DNA from: Alviniconcha marisindica
Taxonomy: Eukaryota > Mollusca > Gastropoda > Provannidae
Direction: 5' to 3'
Assembly: GCA_018857735.1 (NCBI GenBank)
Contig: JABMCL010002458.1
Location: forward strand, 62,001 to 126,000
Length of the DNA: 64,000 bases
In this document: positions 24,907-37,400 of the stretch, piece by piece
How positions within the stretch are numbered: position 1 is the first letter of the stretch
Layout: each line of letters opens with the position of its first letter
Notes under the pieces: generated by a model
The model's database searches: none
Told to the model about the DNA's origin: nothing
What the model saw: only the letters and a program-made list of their open reading frames with translations
Position numbers and translations under genes: made by a program

Positions 24907-25950
24907 TGACCCGCTGTGTGCTTGCTGTGGGAGGTGACCGCTGTGTGCCTGCTGTGGGTGGTGACCCGCTGTGTGCCTGCTGTGGGAGGTGACCCGCTGT
25001 GTGCCTGCTGTGGGGGTGACCCGCTGTGTGCCTGCTGTGGGAGGTGACCCGCTGTGTGCCTGCTGTGGGAGGTGACCCGCTGTGTGCCTGCGGTGGGAGG
25101 TGACCCGCTGTGTGCCTGCTGTGGGAGGTGACCCGCTGTGTGCCTGCTGTGGGAGGTGACCCGCTGTGTGCCTGCTGTGGGAGGTGACCCGCTGTGTGCT
25201 GCTGTGGGAGGTGACCCGCTGTGTGCATGCTGTGGAGTGACCCGCTGTGTGCATGCTGTGAGGTGACCCGCTGTGTGCCTGCGTGGAAATGACCCGCTGT
25301 GTGCATGCTGTGGGAAGTGACCCGCTGTGTGCATGCTGTGGGAGGTGACCCGCTGTGTGCCTGCTGTGGACAATGACCCGCTGTGTGCATGCTGTGGGAG
25401 GTGACCCGCTGTGTGCATGCTGTGGGAGGTGACCCGCTGTGTGCCTGCTGTGGCAATGACCCGCTGTGTGCTGCTGTGGGAGGTGACCCGCTGTGTGCAT
25501 GCTGTGGGAGGTGACCCGCTGTGTGCTCTGCTGTGGGTGGTGACCCGCTGTGTGCCTGCTGTGGGAGGTGACCCGCTGTGTGCCTGCTGTGGGAGGTGAC
25601 CCGCTGTGTGCCTGCTGTGGGAGGTGACCCGCTGTGTGCCTGCTGTGGGAGGTGACCCGCTGTGTGCCTGCTGTGGGAGGTGACCCGCTGTGTGCTGCTG
25701 TGGGAGTGACCCGCTGTGTGCCTGCTGTGGGAGGTGACCCGCTGTGTGCCTGCGGTGGGAGGTGACCCGCTGTGTGCTGCTGTGGGAGGTGACCCGCTGT
25801 GTGCCTGCTGTGGGAGGTGACCCGCTGTGTGCCTGCTGTGGAGTGACCCCTGGTGCCTGCTGTGGGAGGTGACCCGCTGTGTGCACGCTGTGTGCCTGCT
25901 GTGGAGGTGACCCGCTGGGTGCATGCTGTGGGAGGTGACCCGCTGTGTAC
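24907..25950 (+). repeat. 28-bp minisatellite
   Basis: Core GTGACCCGCTGTGTGCCTGC then TGTGGGAG; about 37 copies with single-base indels. All three minus-strand frames read through, which is an artefact. Confidence 0.95.
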
Positions 25951-26044
25951 AGTGATGGTCTTGCATTCTATGCACAACTCTGCAGGCCATCACACCCTCC
26001 GGAGCGAGCGGTTGTCATGGAAACTTGTTGCTTCCTGTACAAAG

Positions 26045-26755
26045 CTACCCACCAGACCCCTGTACATAGCAACCAACCCTCTGTACATAGCAACCAGCCC
26101 TCTATACATAGCAACCAGCTCCTGTACATAGCAACCAGCCCTCTATACATAGCAACCAGCTCCTTGTACATAGCAACCAGCCCTCTGTACATAGCAACCA
26201 GCTCCTTGTACATAGCAACCAGCCCTCAGTACATAGCAACCAGCCCTCTGTACATAACAACCAGCCCTCTATACATAGCAACCAGCTCCTTGTACATAGC
26301 AACCAGCCCTCTGTACATAGCAACCAGCTCCTTGTACATAGCAACCAGCCCTCTGTACATAGCAACCAGCTCCTTGAACATAGCAACCAGCCCTCAGTAC
26401 ATAGCAACCAGCCCTCTGTACATAGCAGCCAGCCCTCAGTCCATAGCAACCAGCTCCTTGTACATAGCAACCAGCCCTCTGTACATAGCAACCAGCTCCC
26501 TCTAGCCATAGCAACCAGCCCTCTGTACATAGCAACCAGCCCTCAGTCCATAGCAACCAGCTCCTTGTACATAGCAACCAGCCCTCTGTACATAGCAACC
26601 AGCTCCTTGAACATAGCAACCAGCCCTCAGTACATAGCAACCAGCTCCCTGTACATAGCAACCAGCCCTCAGTACATAGCAACCAGCCCTCAGTACATAG
26701 CAACCAGCCCTCTGTACATAGCAACCAGTCCCTGTACATGACAACCACACAATTC
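26045..26755 (+). repeat. about 21-bp minisatellite
   Basis: Core TGTACATAGCAACCAGCCCT; more than 30 copies, CCCTC and CTCCT types intermixed. Confidence 0.94.
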
Positions 26756-26811
26756 ATGGCAACACTCTGTAACACCACTCAGACATAGTTATGGTCCAGT
26801 TCCCTGTCCAC

Positions 26812-26955
26812 TAGACCATCTGTAACAGTTACAACACCAGCTAGACCATCTGTAACAGTTACAACACCAGCTAGACCATCTGTAACATTTACAACATCCA
26901 CCAGACCATCTGTAACAGTTACAACATCCACCAGACCATCTGTAACAGTTACAAC
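26812..26955 (+). repeat. 30-bp minisatellite, 5 copies
   Basis: Core AGACCATCTGTAACAGTTAC then AACACCAGCT. Confidence 0.9.
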
Positions 26956-26999
26956 AGGGTGCCTAGCCAGTGACATAAACTATTGCCCAGACTATTCAT

Positions 27000-27335
27000 A
27001 ACTTCACTTCAAAATCAGTCACACAAATTATTGCCTGGTGCAATTCACAACACCACTTCAAATTGAGTCACAGAAAATTATTGCTGGGTGTACCATTACT
27101 TTAAAGTCAGACACACGAAACTAATGCCAGGTGCTCTGTTTGCACCATCACTTTAAAGTCAGACACACGAAACTAATGCCGGGTGCTCTGTTTGCATCAT
27201 CACTTTAAAGTCAGACACACAAAACTAATGCCTGGTGCTCTGTTTGCACAATCACTTTAAAGTCAGACACACAAAACTAATGCCTGGTGCTCTGTTTGCA
27301 CAATCACTTTAAAGTCAGTCACACAAAATGAATGC
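27000..27335 (+). repeat. about 53-bp minisatellite
   Basis: Core ACTTTAAAGTCAGACACACA then AAACTAATGCCTGGTGCTCT; about six copies, more diverged at the left. Confidence 0.88.
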
Positions 27336-27420
27336 TCGGTGCTCAGCCAACCAGACCACTTTAACAACTGTCAGTTCAGTCAAACAACATTTTTGCCACT
27401 TTTCACAACAAAAGACAATG

Positions 27421-27444
27421 CCCCCCCCCCCCCCCCCCCCCCCC
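27421..27444 (+). repeat. C homopolymer
   Basis: About 24 consecutive C (G on the GRAMD1-like sense strand), 0.7 kb beyond its stop codon. Confidence 0.9.
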
Positions 27445-27768
27445 ATTCTGCACACAGACCCTGGCTGCCGTGGCAACGGGTTAACTGTCATCTGGCTTCC
27501 TCATTGCTCCTCTCAAGGACGCACACTGGTCTGGAACCCGAGCCATTCTGGCGTCTGTTGGTCTGGCCTTAAGTGCCGGGGACTGAGGTCGGTGCTCCAC
27601 GAGCAGTAAGCTAGCTGAGGAAGTTGGCTGTCGCATTCTGGGAGTGCGAGCCAGTTACAAGCTGCAAAGTCAGCCGTGATGTGACCGCAAGGCTCGCTAC
27701 CACCGCTTGACACCGCTCAAGTCACCATCACTCGTCCGTCTCTTGCTGAGTGGAAGGCTTGGTGGCTA

Positions 27769-27975
27769 CACAGCTAGCTAGCTTGGTGGGTTGTTCACTT
27801 ATCTCCAAGTTCTCCACGCCTGTATAGTCTCTCGCAGCATGAACACGCCGACAGCTAGCTAGCTTGGTGGGTTGTTCACTTATCACAGCTAGCTAGCTTG
27901 GTGGGTTGTTCACTTATCTCCAAGGTCTCCACGCCTGTATAGCCTCTCGCAGCATGAACACGCCGACAGCTAGCT
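27769..27975 (+). repeat. tandem duplication
   Basis: Copies of AGCTAGCTTGGTGGGTTGTT with ACGCCTGTATAG and GCAGCATGAACACGCCGAC. Confidence 0.85.
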
Positions 27976-28015
27976 CAGCTGCTTCTGAAGCTGCAGCTGT
28001 CTTTTCAGCACACAC

Positions 28016-28192
28016 TGGCTGGCAGCCAACTTGCTTGGTCGCTAGCTATGCTGTACCAGCCAACTTGCTTGGTCGCTAGCTATGCTGTACCAGCCAACTT
28101 GCTTGGTCGCTAGCTATGCTGTACCAGCCAACTTGCTTGGTCGCTAGCTATGCTGTACCAGCCAACTTGCTTGGTCGCTAGCTATGCTGTAC
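28016..28192 (+). repeat. 35-bp minisatellite touching the GRAMD1-like stop codon
   Basis: Core ACCAGCCAACTTGCTTGGTC then GCTAGCTATGCTGT; five copies. The stop codon of the GRAMD1-like gene lies in the right-most unit. Confidence 0.9.
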
Positions 28193-28268
28193 GAGGTTCT
28201 GGGTGTGAGCCAAACGACTGCGACCTTACTTCTAGACTGCTCTGAAGTGAGAGTAGCGAGTGCTTCAT
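28182..28268 (-). CDS. GRAMD1: GRAMD1-like exon 15 (terminal coding exon)
   Basis: The acceptor is CTGTTTTCAG|ATGAAG and the stop TAG is at 28184-28182. It encodes [16 protein letters not shown] and a short tail; vertebrate GRAMD1B continues LLDQ with a similar MKxSLxxLQ. The acceptor and ATG are copied in the 28-bp array at 28262-28487, and the stop codon lies in the first unit of the array at 28016-28192. Alternative last exons were weaker. Confidence 0.87.
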   Translation of the reverse strand: MKHSLLSLQSSLEVRSQSFGSHPEPRTA

Positions 28269-30053
28269 CTGAAAACAGGACAGAAAGATGGTTCATCTGA
28301 AAACAGCAAAGAAAGATGGTGCATCTGAAAACAGGAAAGAAAGATGGTGCATCTGAAAACAGGACAGAAAGATGGTGCATCTGAAAACAGGACAGAAAGA
28401 TGGTGCATCTGAAAACAGGAAAGAAAGATGGTGCATCTGAAAACAGGACAGAAAGATGGTTCATCTGAAAACAGCAAAGAAAGATGATTCTTTCACACAT
28501 GCTCAGAGAACCAAAGACACAGGTTTGCACTCAGGCAGAAGTGAGGAGTAGAAGAGAGACACCAAAGAGACAGGTTTGCAGTCAGGCAAAGGAGTGGAAG
28601 AGAGACACCAAAGAGACAGGTTTGCAGTCAGGCAAAGGAGTAGAAGAGAGACACCAAAGAGACAGGTTTGCAGTCAGGCAAAGGAGTAGAAGAGAGACCG
28701 AGCATTCATCACAAGAGACACCAAGAGACAGTTTGCAGTCAGGCAAAGGAGTGGAAGAAGACGGGACCAAAAGAAAAACAAAGCTTTGCAGTCAGGCCCA
28801 AGGAGTAATGAAGCAGAGACACCTAAAAGTAGCACATGCTTATCATGTCAGAAAGCATAAGGCATTAACAAAACATTAGCATACCAAAGAGACATGTTTG
28901 CAGTCAGGCAAAGGAGTAGAAGAGAGACACCAAAGAGACAGGTTTGCAGTCAGGCAAAGGAGTAAAAGAGAGACACCAAAGAGACAGGTTTGCAGTCAGG
29001 CAAAGGAGTAGAAGAGAGACACCAAAGAGACAGGTTTGCAGTCAGGCAAAGGAGTAGAAGAGAGACACCAAAGAGACAGGTTTGCAGTCAGGCAAAGGAG
29101 TAGAAGAGACATGGGAGGAGTAAAAGAGAGACACCAAAGAGACAGGTTTGCAGTCAGGCAAAGGAGTGGAAGAGAGACACCAAAGAGACAGGTTTGCAGT
29201 CAGGCAAAGGAGTGGAAGACAGATGGGAGGAGTAAAAGAGAGAAACAAAAGCTTTAAAGTGACGCTCCATATCTAGTCACTGTACACTGCCATGGTATCA
29301 CATGAAACAAATTCACTATAAATCACCATCATCTTCATCCACTGTACAGAAAGATAAGGCATTTAACAAAACATTAGCATCATTTTTTCTTGATGAGCCT
29401 CAATATCAGCACCCTAATAACGAGGCTTTACACTTGCTTCACAATGCAGCTGTTTGTTGTTTTCTATTTCCTGTTATCACACTGACCGCTGTCACTTCTC
29501 CATTGTGAAAGACGTCTTAGCACTAGCATTCTTCCGCTGTTCCCTTCTCTCTCTCCCTCACACACATGCATGCGCGCATGCACACACACACACACACACA
29601 CACATATACAATTCATCCAAAATAAGCACAAAAATGTGGAGGACTTCTCTTCCTTTGGACTCTTTGTGTTCCAGACCCCCCCCCCTCCCACACACACACA
29701 CACACACACATCTGCCCGACCTGAACCCCCCACTCCCTGACTGGTACCTGGTCCAGAAGCTGTATGGTGGTGTGAAGGATCTCCCTCCACTTGGACACCT
29801 CATCCTGGTGAAGGGAGCGCTGCTGTCGAAGCAAGTGGGCCCAGTCCTCCTGACTTCGGGGGTGTTGCCTGTCACACACACGCAGCAACATACTGACGAC
29901 TGTCACATACACACAGCAACATGCTGACAACTGTCACACACAGAGCAACATACTGACGACTGTCAAATACACACAGCAACATACTGACGACTGTCACATA
30001 CACACAGCAACATGCTGACGACTGTCACACACCCATCAACATACTGACGACTG

Positions 30054-30087
<34 letters not shown>

Positions 30088-33000
30088 CAACATACTGACA
30101 ACTGTTGCACACAGAGCAACATACTGACGACTGTCACACACACATATACACAGCAACATACTGACAACTGTCACACACAGCAACATACTGACGACTGTCA
30201 CACACACAAAGCAACATACAGATGACTGACACACACACAGCAACATACCGATGACTATCACACTCACATCAACAGCAACATACTGACGACTGTCACACAC
30301 ACATCACAGCAACATACTGACGACTGTCACACACAGACAACATACTGATGACTGTCTCACACACACAAGCAACATACGAGACTGTCACCACACACCACAC
30401 ACAACATACCAACACACACACACACACACAACATACTGACGACTGTCACACACACACCAACATACTGACGACTGTCACACCCAGATCAACATACCAATGA
30501 CTGTCACATATATACACAAATCAACATATGGATGACTGTCTCACACACACAAATCAACATACAGAGGACTGTCTCACACACAAATCAATATATTGATGAC
30601 TGTCGTATACACAAATTGACATATTGATGACTGTCACACACACAGGTCAACATACAGATGACTGTCTCACACACACAAATCAACATACAGATGACTGTCT
30701 CACACACACAAATCAACATACAGATGACTGTCTCACACACACAATCAACATACAGATGACTGTCTCACACACACAATCAACATACAGATGACTGTCTCAC
30801 ACACACAAATCAACATACAGATGACTGTACTCACACACACAACATCAACATACAGATGACTGTCTCACACACACAATCAACATACAGATGACTGTCTCAC
30901 ACACACAAATCAACATACAGATGACTGTCTCACACACACAAATCAACATACAGATGACTGTCTCACACACACAAATCAACATACAGATGACTGTCTCCAC
31001 ACACAAATCAACATACAGATGACTGTCTCACACACACAATCAACATACAGATGACTGTCTCACACACAAATCAACATACAGATGACTGTCACACACACAA
31101 ATCAACATACAGATGACTCACACATGCAAACCACATACAAATCAACATGCTGATGACTGTTCCACATGCAAATCAATATACTGATGACTGTCCACACACA
31201 TAAATCAATATACTGATGACTGTCCACACACATAAATCAATATACTGATGACTGTCACACGCATAAATCAACAGACTGATGAATTGGGGGTGTTGACTAT
31301 CACAGGAAAGGAAATAATTTCTTCGCGCCCAGTCATCCATGACAGAAACATCAGGGGACTGTCACAGATGAATGAACATACAGATGACCTTCAGGTGTTG
31401 CCAGCACACAGACAGTGCAACAATGCAGTGAGTGAACACTACTCACAGGAGGTTGTCAATTTCCTGGTCAGTGTGGGCTGAGTACAAGCCTGCTGTTGAC
31501 GCCTCCATCGCCCACAGCTTGTAGAACAGCACAGCGTTGAACATCACCAGCAGTATCAAACTGAAACCAACCAACCAACCAAGTGTTGAACATCACCAGC
31601 AGTATCAAACTGCAACCAACCAACCAACCAAGTGTTGGACATCACCAGCAGTATCCAACTGCAACCAACCAACCAACCGAGTGTTGAACATCACTGCAGC
31701 AGTATCCAACTGAAATGACTAACCAACCAATCACAGCACTGACCACACTCAAACTCGTAATCAAACTGAAATCAACCAATCACTGAATCAACTAACCACA
31801 GCACTGACCACACTCAAACTCGTAATCAAACTGAAATCAACCAACCACAACACTGACCATACTCAAACTCGTAATCAAACTGAAATCAACCAACCACAAC
31901 ACTGACCATACTCAAACTTGTAATCAAACTGAAATCAACCAATCACTGAATCAACCAATCACAACACTGACCACACTCAAACTCGTAATCAAACTGAAAT
32001 CAACCAACCACAACACTGACCATACTCAAACTCGTAATCAAACTGAAATCAACCAACCACAACACTGACCATACTCAAACTTGTAATCAAACTGAAATCA
32101 ACCAATCACTGAATCAACCAATCACAACACTGACCACACTCAAACTCGTAATCAAACTGAAATCAACCAATCACTGAATCAACCAACCACAACACTGCAC
32201 AGCAGAAGGTAAACCACAGCACACTGAACTGAAATTTCAACATCATCAGCAGAATTAAAATGGAATCAGTCAATTAGTGAATGACATCACCAGACCCCCC
32301 CCCCCCAAACGTCTGCTTGAGGACCCCAGACTGATCCCTGGCAGGTCTGTCTAGTTGGTTCATTTCAATCACTGTGGACAGGGACTCTCTTCTTGGTTCA
32401 TTTGAACCACAAGTCTATAAGGACTGCTATCTTGGTTCATTTGAACCACAAGTCTATAAGGACTGCTATCTTGGTTCATTGGAACCACAAGTCTATAAGG
32501 ACTGCTATCTTGGTTCATTGGAAACGGTCTATAAGGACTGCTATCTTGGTTCATTGGAACCACAAGTCTATAAGGACTGCTATCTTGGTTCATTTGAACC
32601 ACAAGTCTATAAGGACTGCTATCTTGGTTCATCGGAACCACAAGTCTATAAGGACTGCTATCTTGGTTCATCGGAACCACAAGTCTATAAGGACTGCTAT
32701 CTTGGTTCATCGGAACCACAAGTCTATAAGGACTGCTATCTTGGTTCATCGGAACCACAAGTCTATAAGGACTGCTATCTTGGTTCATCTGAACCACAAG
32801 TCTATAAGGACTGCTATCTTGGTTCATTCGAACCACAAGTCTATAAGGACTGCTATCTTGGTTCATTTGAACCACAAGTCTATAAGGACTGCTATCTTGG
32901 TTCATTGGAACCACAAGTCTATAAGGACTGCTATCTTGGTTCATTGGAAATGGTCTGTAAGGACTGCTATCTTGGTTCATTTGAAACGGTCTATAAGGAC

Positions 33001-34389
33001 TCTTTGTCTCAGTCTCTTCCTAGTTCATTTGAACCAAACTGTACTGGGACTACCGTCTTGGTTCATTTGGAACAGAAGCCTATAAGGACTACCTTCTGGG
33101 TTCACCTGAGATGGTAATCTACAGGTTTCATTGGAACCAGCAGTCTACAAAGACTACCTTCTGGGTTCACCTGAGATGGTAATCTACAGGTTTCATTGGA
33201 ACCAGCAGTCTACAAAGACTACCTTCTGGGTTCACCTGAGCTGCTAATCTACAGGTTTCATTGGAACCAGCAGTCTACAAAGACTACCTTCAGTGCTTCT
33301 ATGAAGCAGAGGCCCACAAGGACTGCCCCTCCACAGTTCACTTTCTTGGCTCATCACGAAGCAAAAGTCTACAAGGACTACATTTCCGTTCATTTAAACC
33401 AGAAGTCCGTTCCGAAATCACAACCAGAAGCTGATCAGTTCTAAGCAGGCTTCATGTCTGCCCGACAATGAAAATGAGGCTCTGTCACAGGTCAGGCTGA
33501 CATTTGCTTGTGATGCAAAAGGACAAAAGACAGGTTTCAGACCATTTTGCAGCACCTGCCAATCACACTGTAATGAGGCCACAAAGGCTCCTGCCGATCA
33601 CACTGTAATGAGGTCACAAAGGCACCTGCCAATCACACTTTAATGAGGTCACAAAGGCACCTGCCAATCACACTGTAATGAGGCCACAAAGGCTCCCACA
33701 AACACACCACTGTAATGAGGACACAAAGGCTCCTGCAAGCACACCACTGTAATGAGGTCACAAAGGCTCCTGCAAGCACACCACTGTAATGAGGTCACAA
33801 AGGCTCCTGCAAACACACCACTGTAATGAGGTCACGAAGGCTCCTGCAAGCACACCACTGTAATGAGGTCACAAAGGCTCCTGCAAGCACACCACTGTAA
33901 TGAGGTCACAAAGGCTCCTGCAAACACACCACTGTAATGAGGTCGCGAAGGCTCCTGCAAACACACCACTGTAATGAGGTCACAAAGGCTCCTGCAAACA
34001 CACCACTGTAATGAGGTCACAAAGGCTCCTGCAAACACACCACTAAGAAGCATGACTGCAGCTCTGACAAGGAAAGGCCACAGTTACTTACATGATGATG
34101 ATGACTCGAACCAGCGTGTCTGCATTGAGTCTGATCATTCCTTCCTCCTTCAGGCCCGCACCTGCACACAGGTCCGGGTCAGTCATGTGTCACCTCCAGC
34201 CATAAATTAACACATGATGTTGATGAGGAGGTTGATAATAATAACAGATAAGTTTTGTATAGCGCTATTCTCTGGTGTACACAAACTCACTGCAATTTAC
34301 AACATTCTCCAACATTTTCTAAGTGGGGATTTCTTTTTGATGGTAACATGTTCATGAAAGTAATACTTATATGACAATTAACAATGTAT

Positions 34390-34426
<37 letters not shown>

Positions 34427-37400
34427 TGGTGATGATGATAACCAGCATGCACACAGATAACCTGGACCAGCCCTGCAAAGTGATGTTGCCTGTGTCACTC
34501 ATGATGTTGATGATGTTGACAACCAGCATGCACACAGATAACTTAAATCAGCTCTGCAAAGTGACACTGCCTGTGTCACGAATGATGGAGATAATGGTAA
34601 TGATGAACATGACAGTGATGATGAATCTGATTACTCATGGTAATAGTGATGGTGATGATGCTGTAAGATGATGATGGTTACAGTAATGGTAGTAAGGATG
34701 GTGATGATTATGATCAGATTTAAACTAGATCATCTCCCCTCTTTTCAGTGAAGCACGTGTGTATCACCAGTCACAAAAATAACAGTGGTAACAAGTGGAC
34801 AGACAAACCAACCAACAGAATGACTAACAGACAAACCAACCAACAGAGTGACTAACAGACAAACCAACCAACAGACAAACCAACCAACAGAGTGACCAAC
34901 AGACACACTAACCGACAGATAAACCAACAGGGAGACAAATGGACAGACAAACCAACCAACAGACACACCAACCGACAGATAAACCAACAAGCAGACAAAG
35001 TGAGAGCTACACCAGCGAAGCACTAACACAACCAACCAACAGCCTAACCTCTGGTGGGGGAAGGGGGCGTGGACGAGGGCTGCCTGTCGCTCAGGGCGCG
35101 AGCCTGAACCATGGTGTCCGACACGCTGGCGTGCAGCTTCCGTCGGCGGCGCAGTTTCTTCTTGGACAGCTGGTGCTGGTGGCTGGGGTGATGGCTCTCC
35201 TGTCTCTCCGCCTCCCGTCGCAGGTGAGCCGCTGCCACACACCACACCTTGTGTCATTTTTTGTTCATCAGGAACCCTCGGCCACAGGCTCTTACAGGTG
35301 AGCTGTATCATTTTTTGTTCATCAGGAACCCTTGGCCACAGGCTCATAGAGGTGTCCGGAGACAAAGTTCAACCACTTTCAATGCCCCCCTTTTTTTTTC
35401 AAGGACCTAATGAACTTTAAGAAAGAACAAGCAGATTTTTTTAAATCTATAGATGCAACACTCAGTCACTGTCACACGCCTGAACAGGCCACCTTAAGCA
35501 ACCAATAAAAAGGCTGTTGTCATAAGCAACCAATAAAAAGGTTGTTGTCATAAGCAACCAGTAAAAAAGTTGTTCGTCATAAGCAACCAGTAAAAAGGTT
35601 GTCATAAGCAACCAATAAAAAGGTTGCTGCCTTAAGCAACCAGTAAAAAGGTTGCTGCCTTAAGCAATCCATAAAAAGGTTAAAAGACTCATTATTCTCT
35701 CCTCTTTAAATACAGAGGATATATATCACCATAGGAAATGAAATGAAAATGAAAACAATATCATCTCATTAATGGGAAAACAGCCTGCAGATGATATGCA
35801 GGAAAAAGGCCCATGTGAAAGCTGGGACCAAAGACGGCTGCTGGGTGAAATACTCACAGAGGTTCCTGAAGTAATCGGTCAGCCCGTTGACAGCACTTTT
35901 CTCTATCATCCCTGCAGCACAAAGCAACCGCAACCAGTCACACACCACCTGACTCCAACACCTATACCTCATCCCCACCGCAGACTGGCACCACAGGAAC
36001 TGCAGTCTAAGACTTGTCTGTCAACATCCCCACCACAGACTGGCACAACAGGAACTGCAGCCTAAGACTTGTCTGTCAACATCCCCACCACAGACTAGTA
36101 CAACAGGAACTGTAGTCTAAGACTGTCAACATCCCCACTACAGACTGGTACAACAGGAACAGCAGTCTAAGACTTGTCTGTCAACATCCCCACCACAGAC
36201 TGGTACAACAGGAACTGCAGTCTAAGACTTGTCTGTCAACATCCCCACCACAGACTGGTACAACAGGAACAGCAGTCTAAGACTTGTCTGTCAACATCCC
36301 CACTACAGACTGGTACAACAGGAACAGCAGTCTAAGACTTGTCTGTCAACATCCCCACTACAGACTAGTACAACAGGAACAGCAGTCTAAGACTGTCAAC
36401 ATCCCCACCACAGACTTGTAAAACATAAGCTCTTCAGTGTCAGACATCCCTAAACATTCCCATCACAGACATGTGGAACATAATCTACACACACATAGTG
36501 TCAGACTCACCCTTAAACATTCCCATCACAGACTTGTGGAACATAATCTACACACACATGGTATCACTCACCCTTAAACATTCCCATCACAGACATGTGG
36601 AACATAATCTACACACACATGGTGTCACTCACCCTTAAACATTCCCATCACAGACTTGTGGAACATAATCTACACACACATGGTGTCACTCACCCTTAAA
36701 CATTCCCATCACAGACTTGTGGAACATAATCTACACACACGTGATGTCAGACTCACCCTTAAACATTCCCATCACAGACTTGTGGAACATAATCTACACA
36801 CACCTGGTGTCACTCACCCTTAAACATTCCCATCACAGTTTTGTGGAACATAATCTACACACACATAGTGTCAGACTCACCCTTAAACATTCCCATCACA
36901 GACTTGTGGAACATAATCTACACACACATAGTGTCAGACTCACCCTTAAACATTCCCATCACAGACTTGTGGAACATAATCTACACACACATGGTGTCAC
37001 TCACCCTTAAACATTCCCATCACAGACTTGTGGAACATAATCTACACACACGTGATGTCAGACTCACCCTTAAACATTCCCATCACAGACTTGTGGAACA
37101 TAATCTACACACACATGGTGTCACTCACCCTTAAACATTCCCATCACAGACTTGTGGAACATAATCTACACACACGTGGTGTCAGACTCACCCTTAAACA
37201 TTCCCATCACAGTTTTGTGGAACATAATCTACACACACATGGTGTCACTCACCCTTAAACATTCCCATCACAGACATGTGGAACATAATCTACACACACA
37301 TAGTGTCAGACTCACCCTTAAACATTCCCATCACAGACTTGCGGAACTTGAGCTCGCTGGTTACTTGAACCCGACACTTGTTGAGGGAGACGCGGGTGAG

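Noticed and set aside
24850..25993. Three overlapping minus-strand frames of 340-375 codons
   Set aside because: All three frames read through the 28-bp array; indels merely move between equally open frames, which real coding would not show.
27513..27713. Alternative terminal exon for the GRAMD1-like gene after TTTGCAG near 27663
   Set aside because: It is phase-compatible but encodes a tail without family resemblance; exon 15 at 28182-28268 gives the expected MKxSLxxLQ.
27960..28015. Minus-strand LQLQKQLS and TAAASEAAELAVG as alternative C-termini
   Set aside because: They lie downstream of the better-supported stop and have weak acceptors.
32369..33117. Frames of 203-247 codons with a 13-residue repeat
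   Set aside because: The 39-bp unit is open on both strands. No signal peptide or unique flanking coding was seen, and it sits inside an intron of a well-supported gene.
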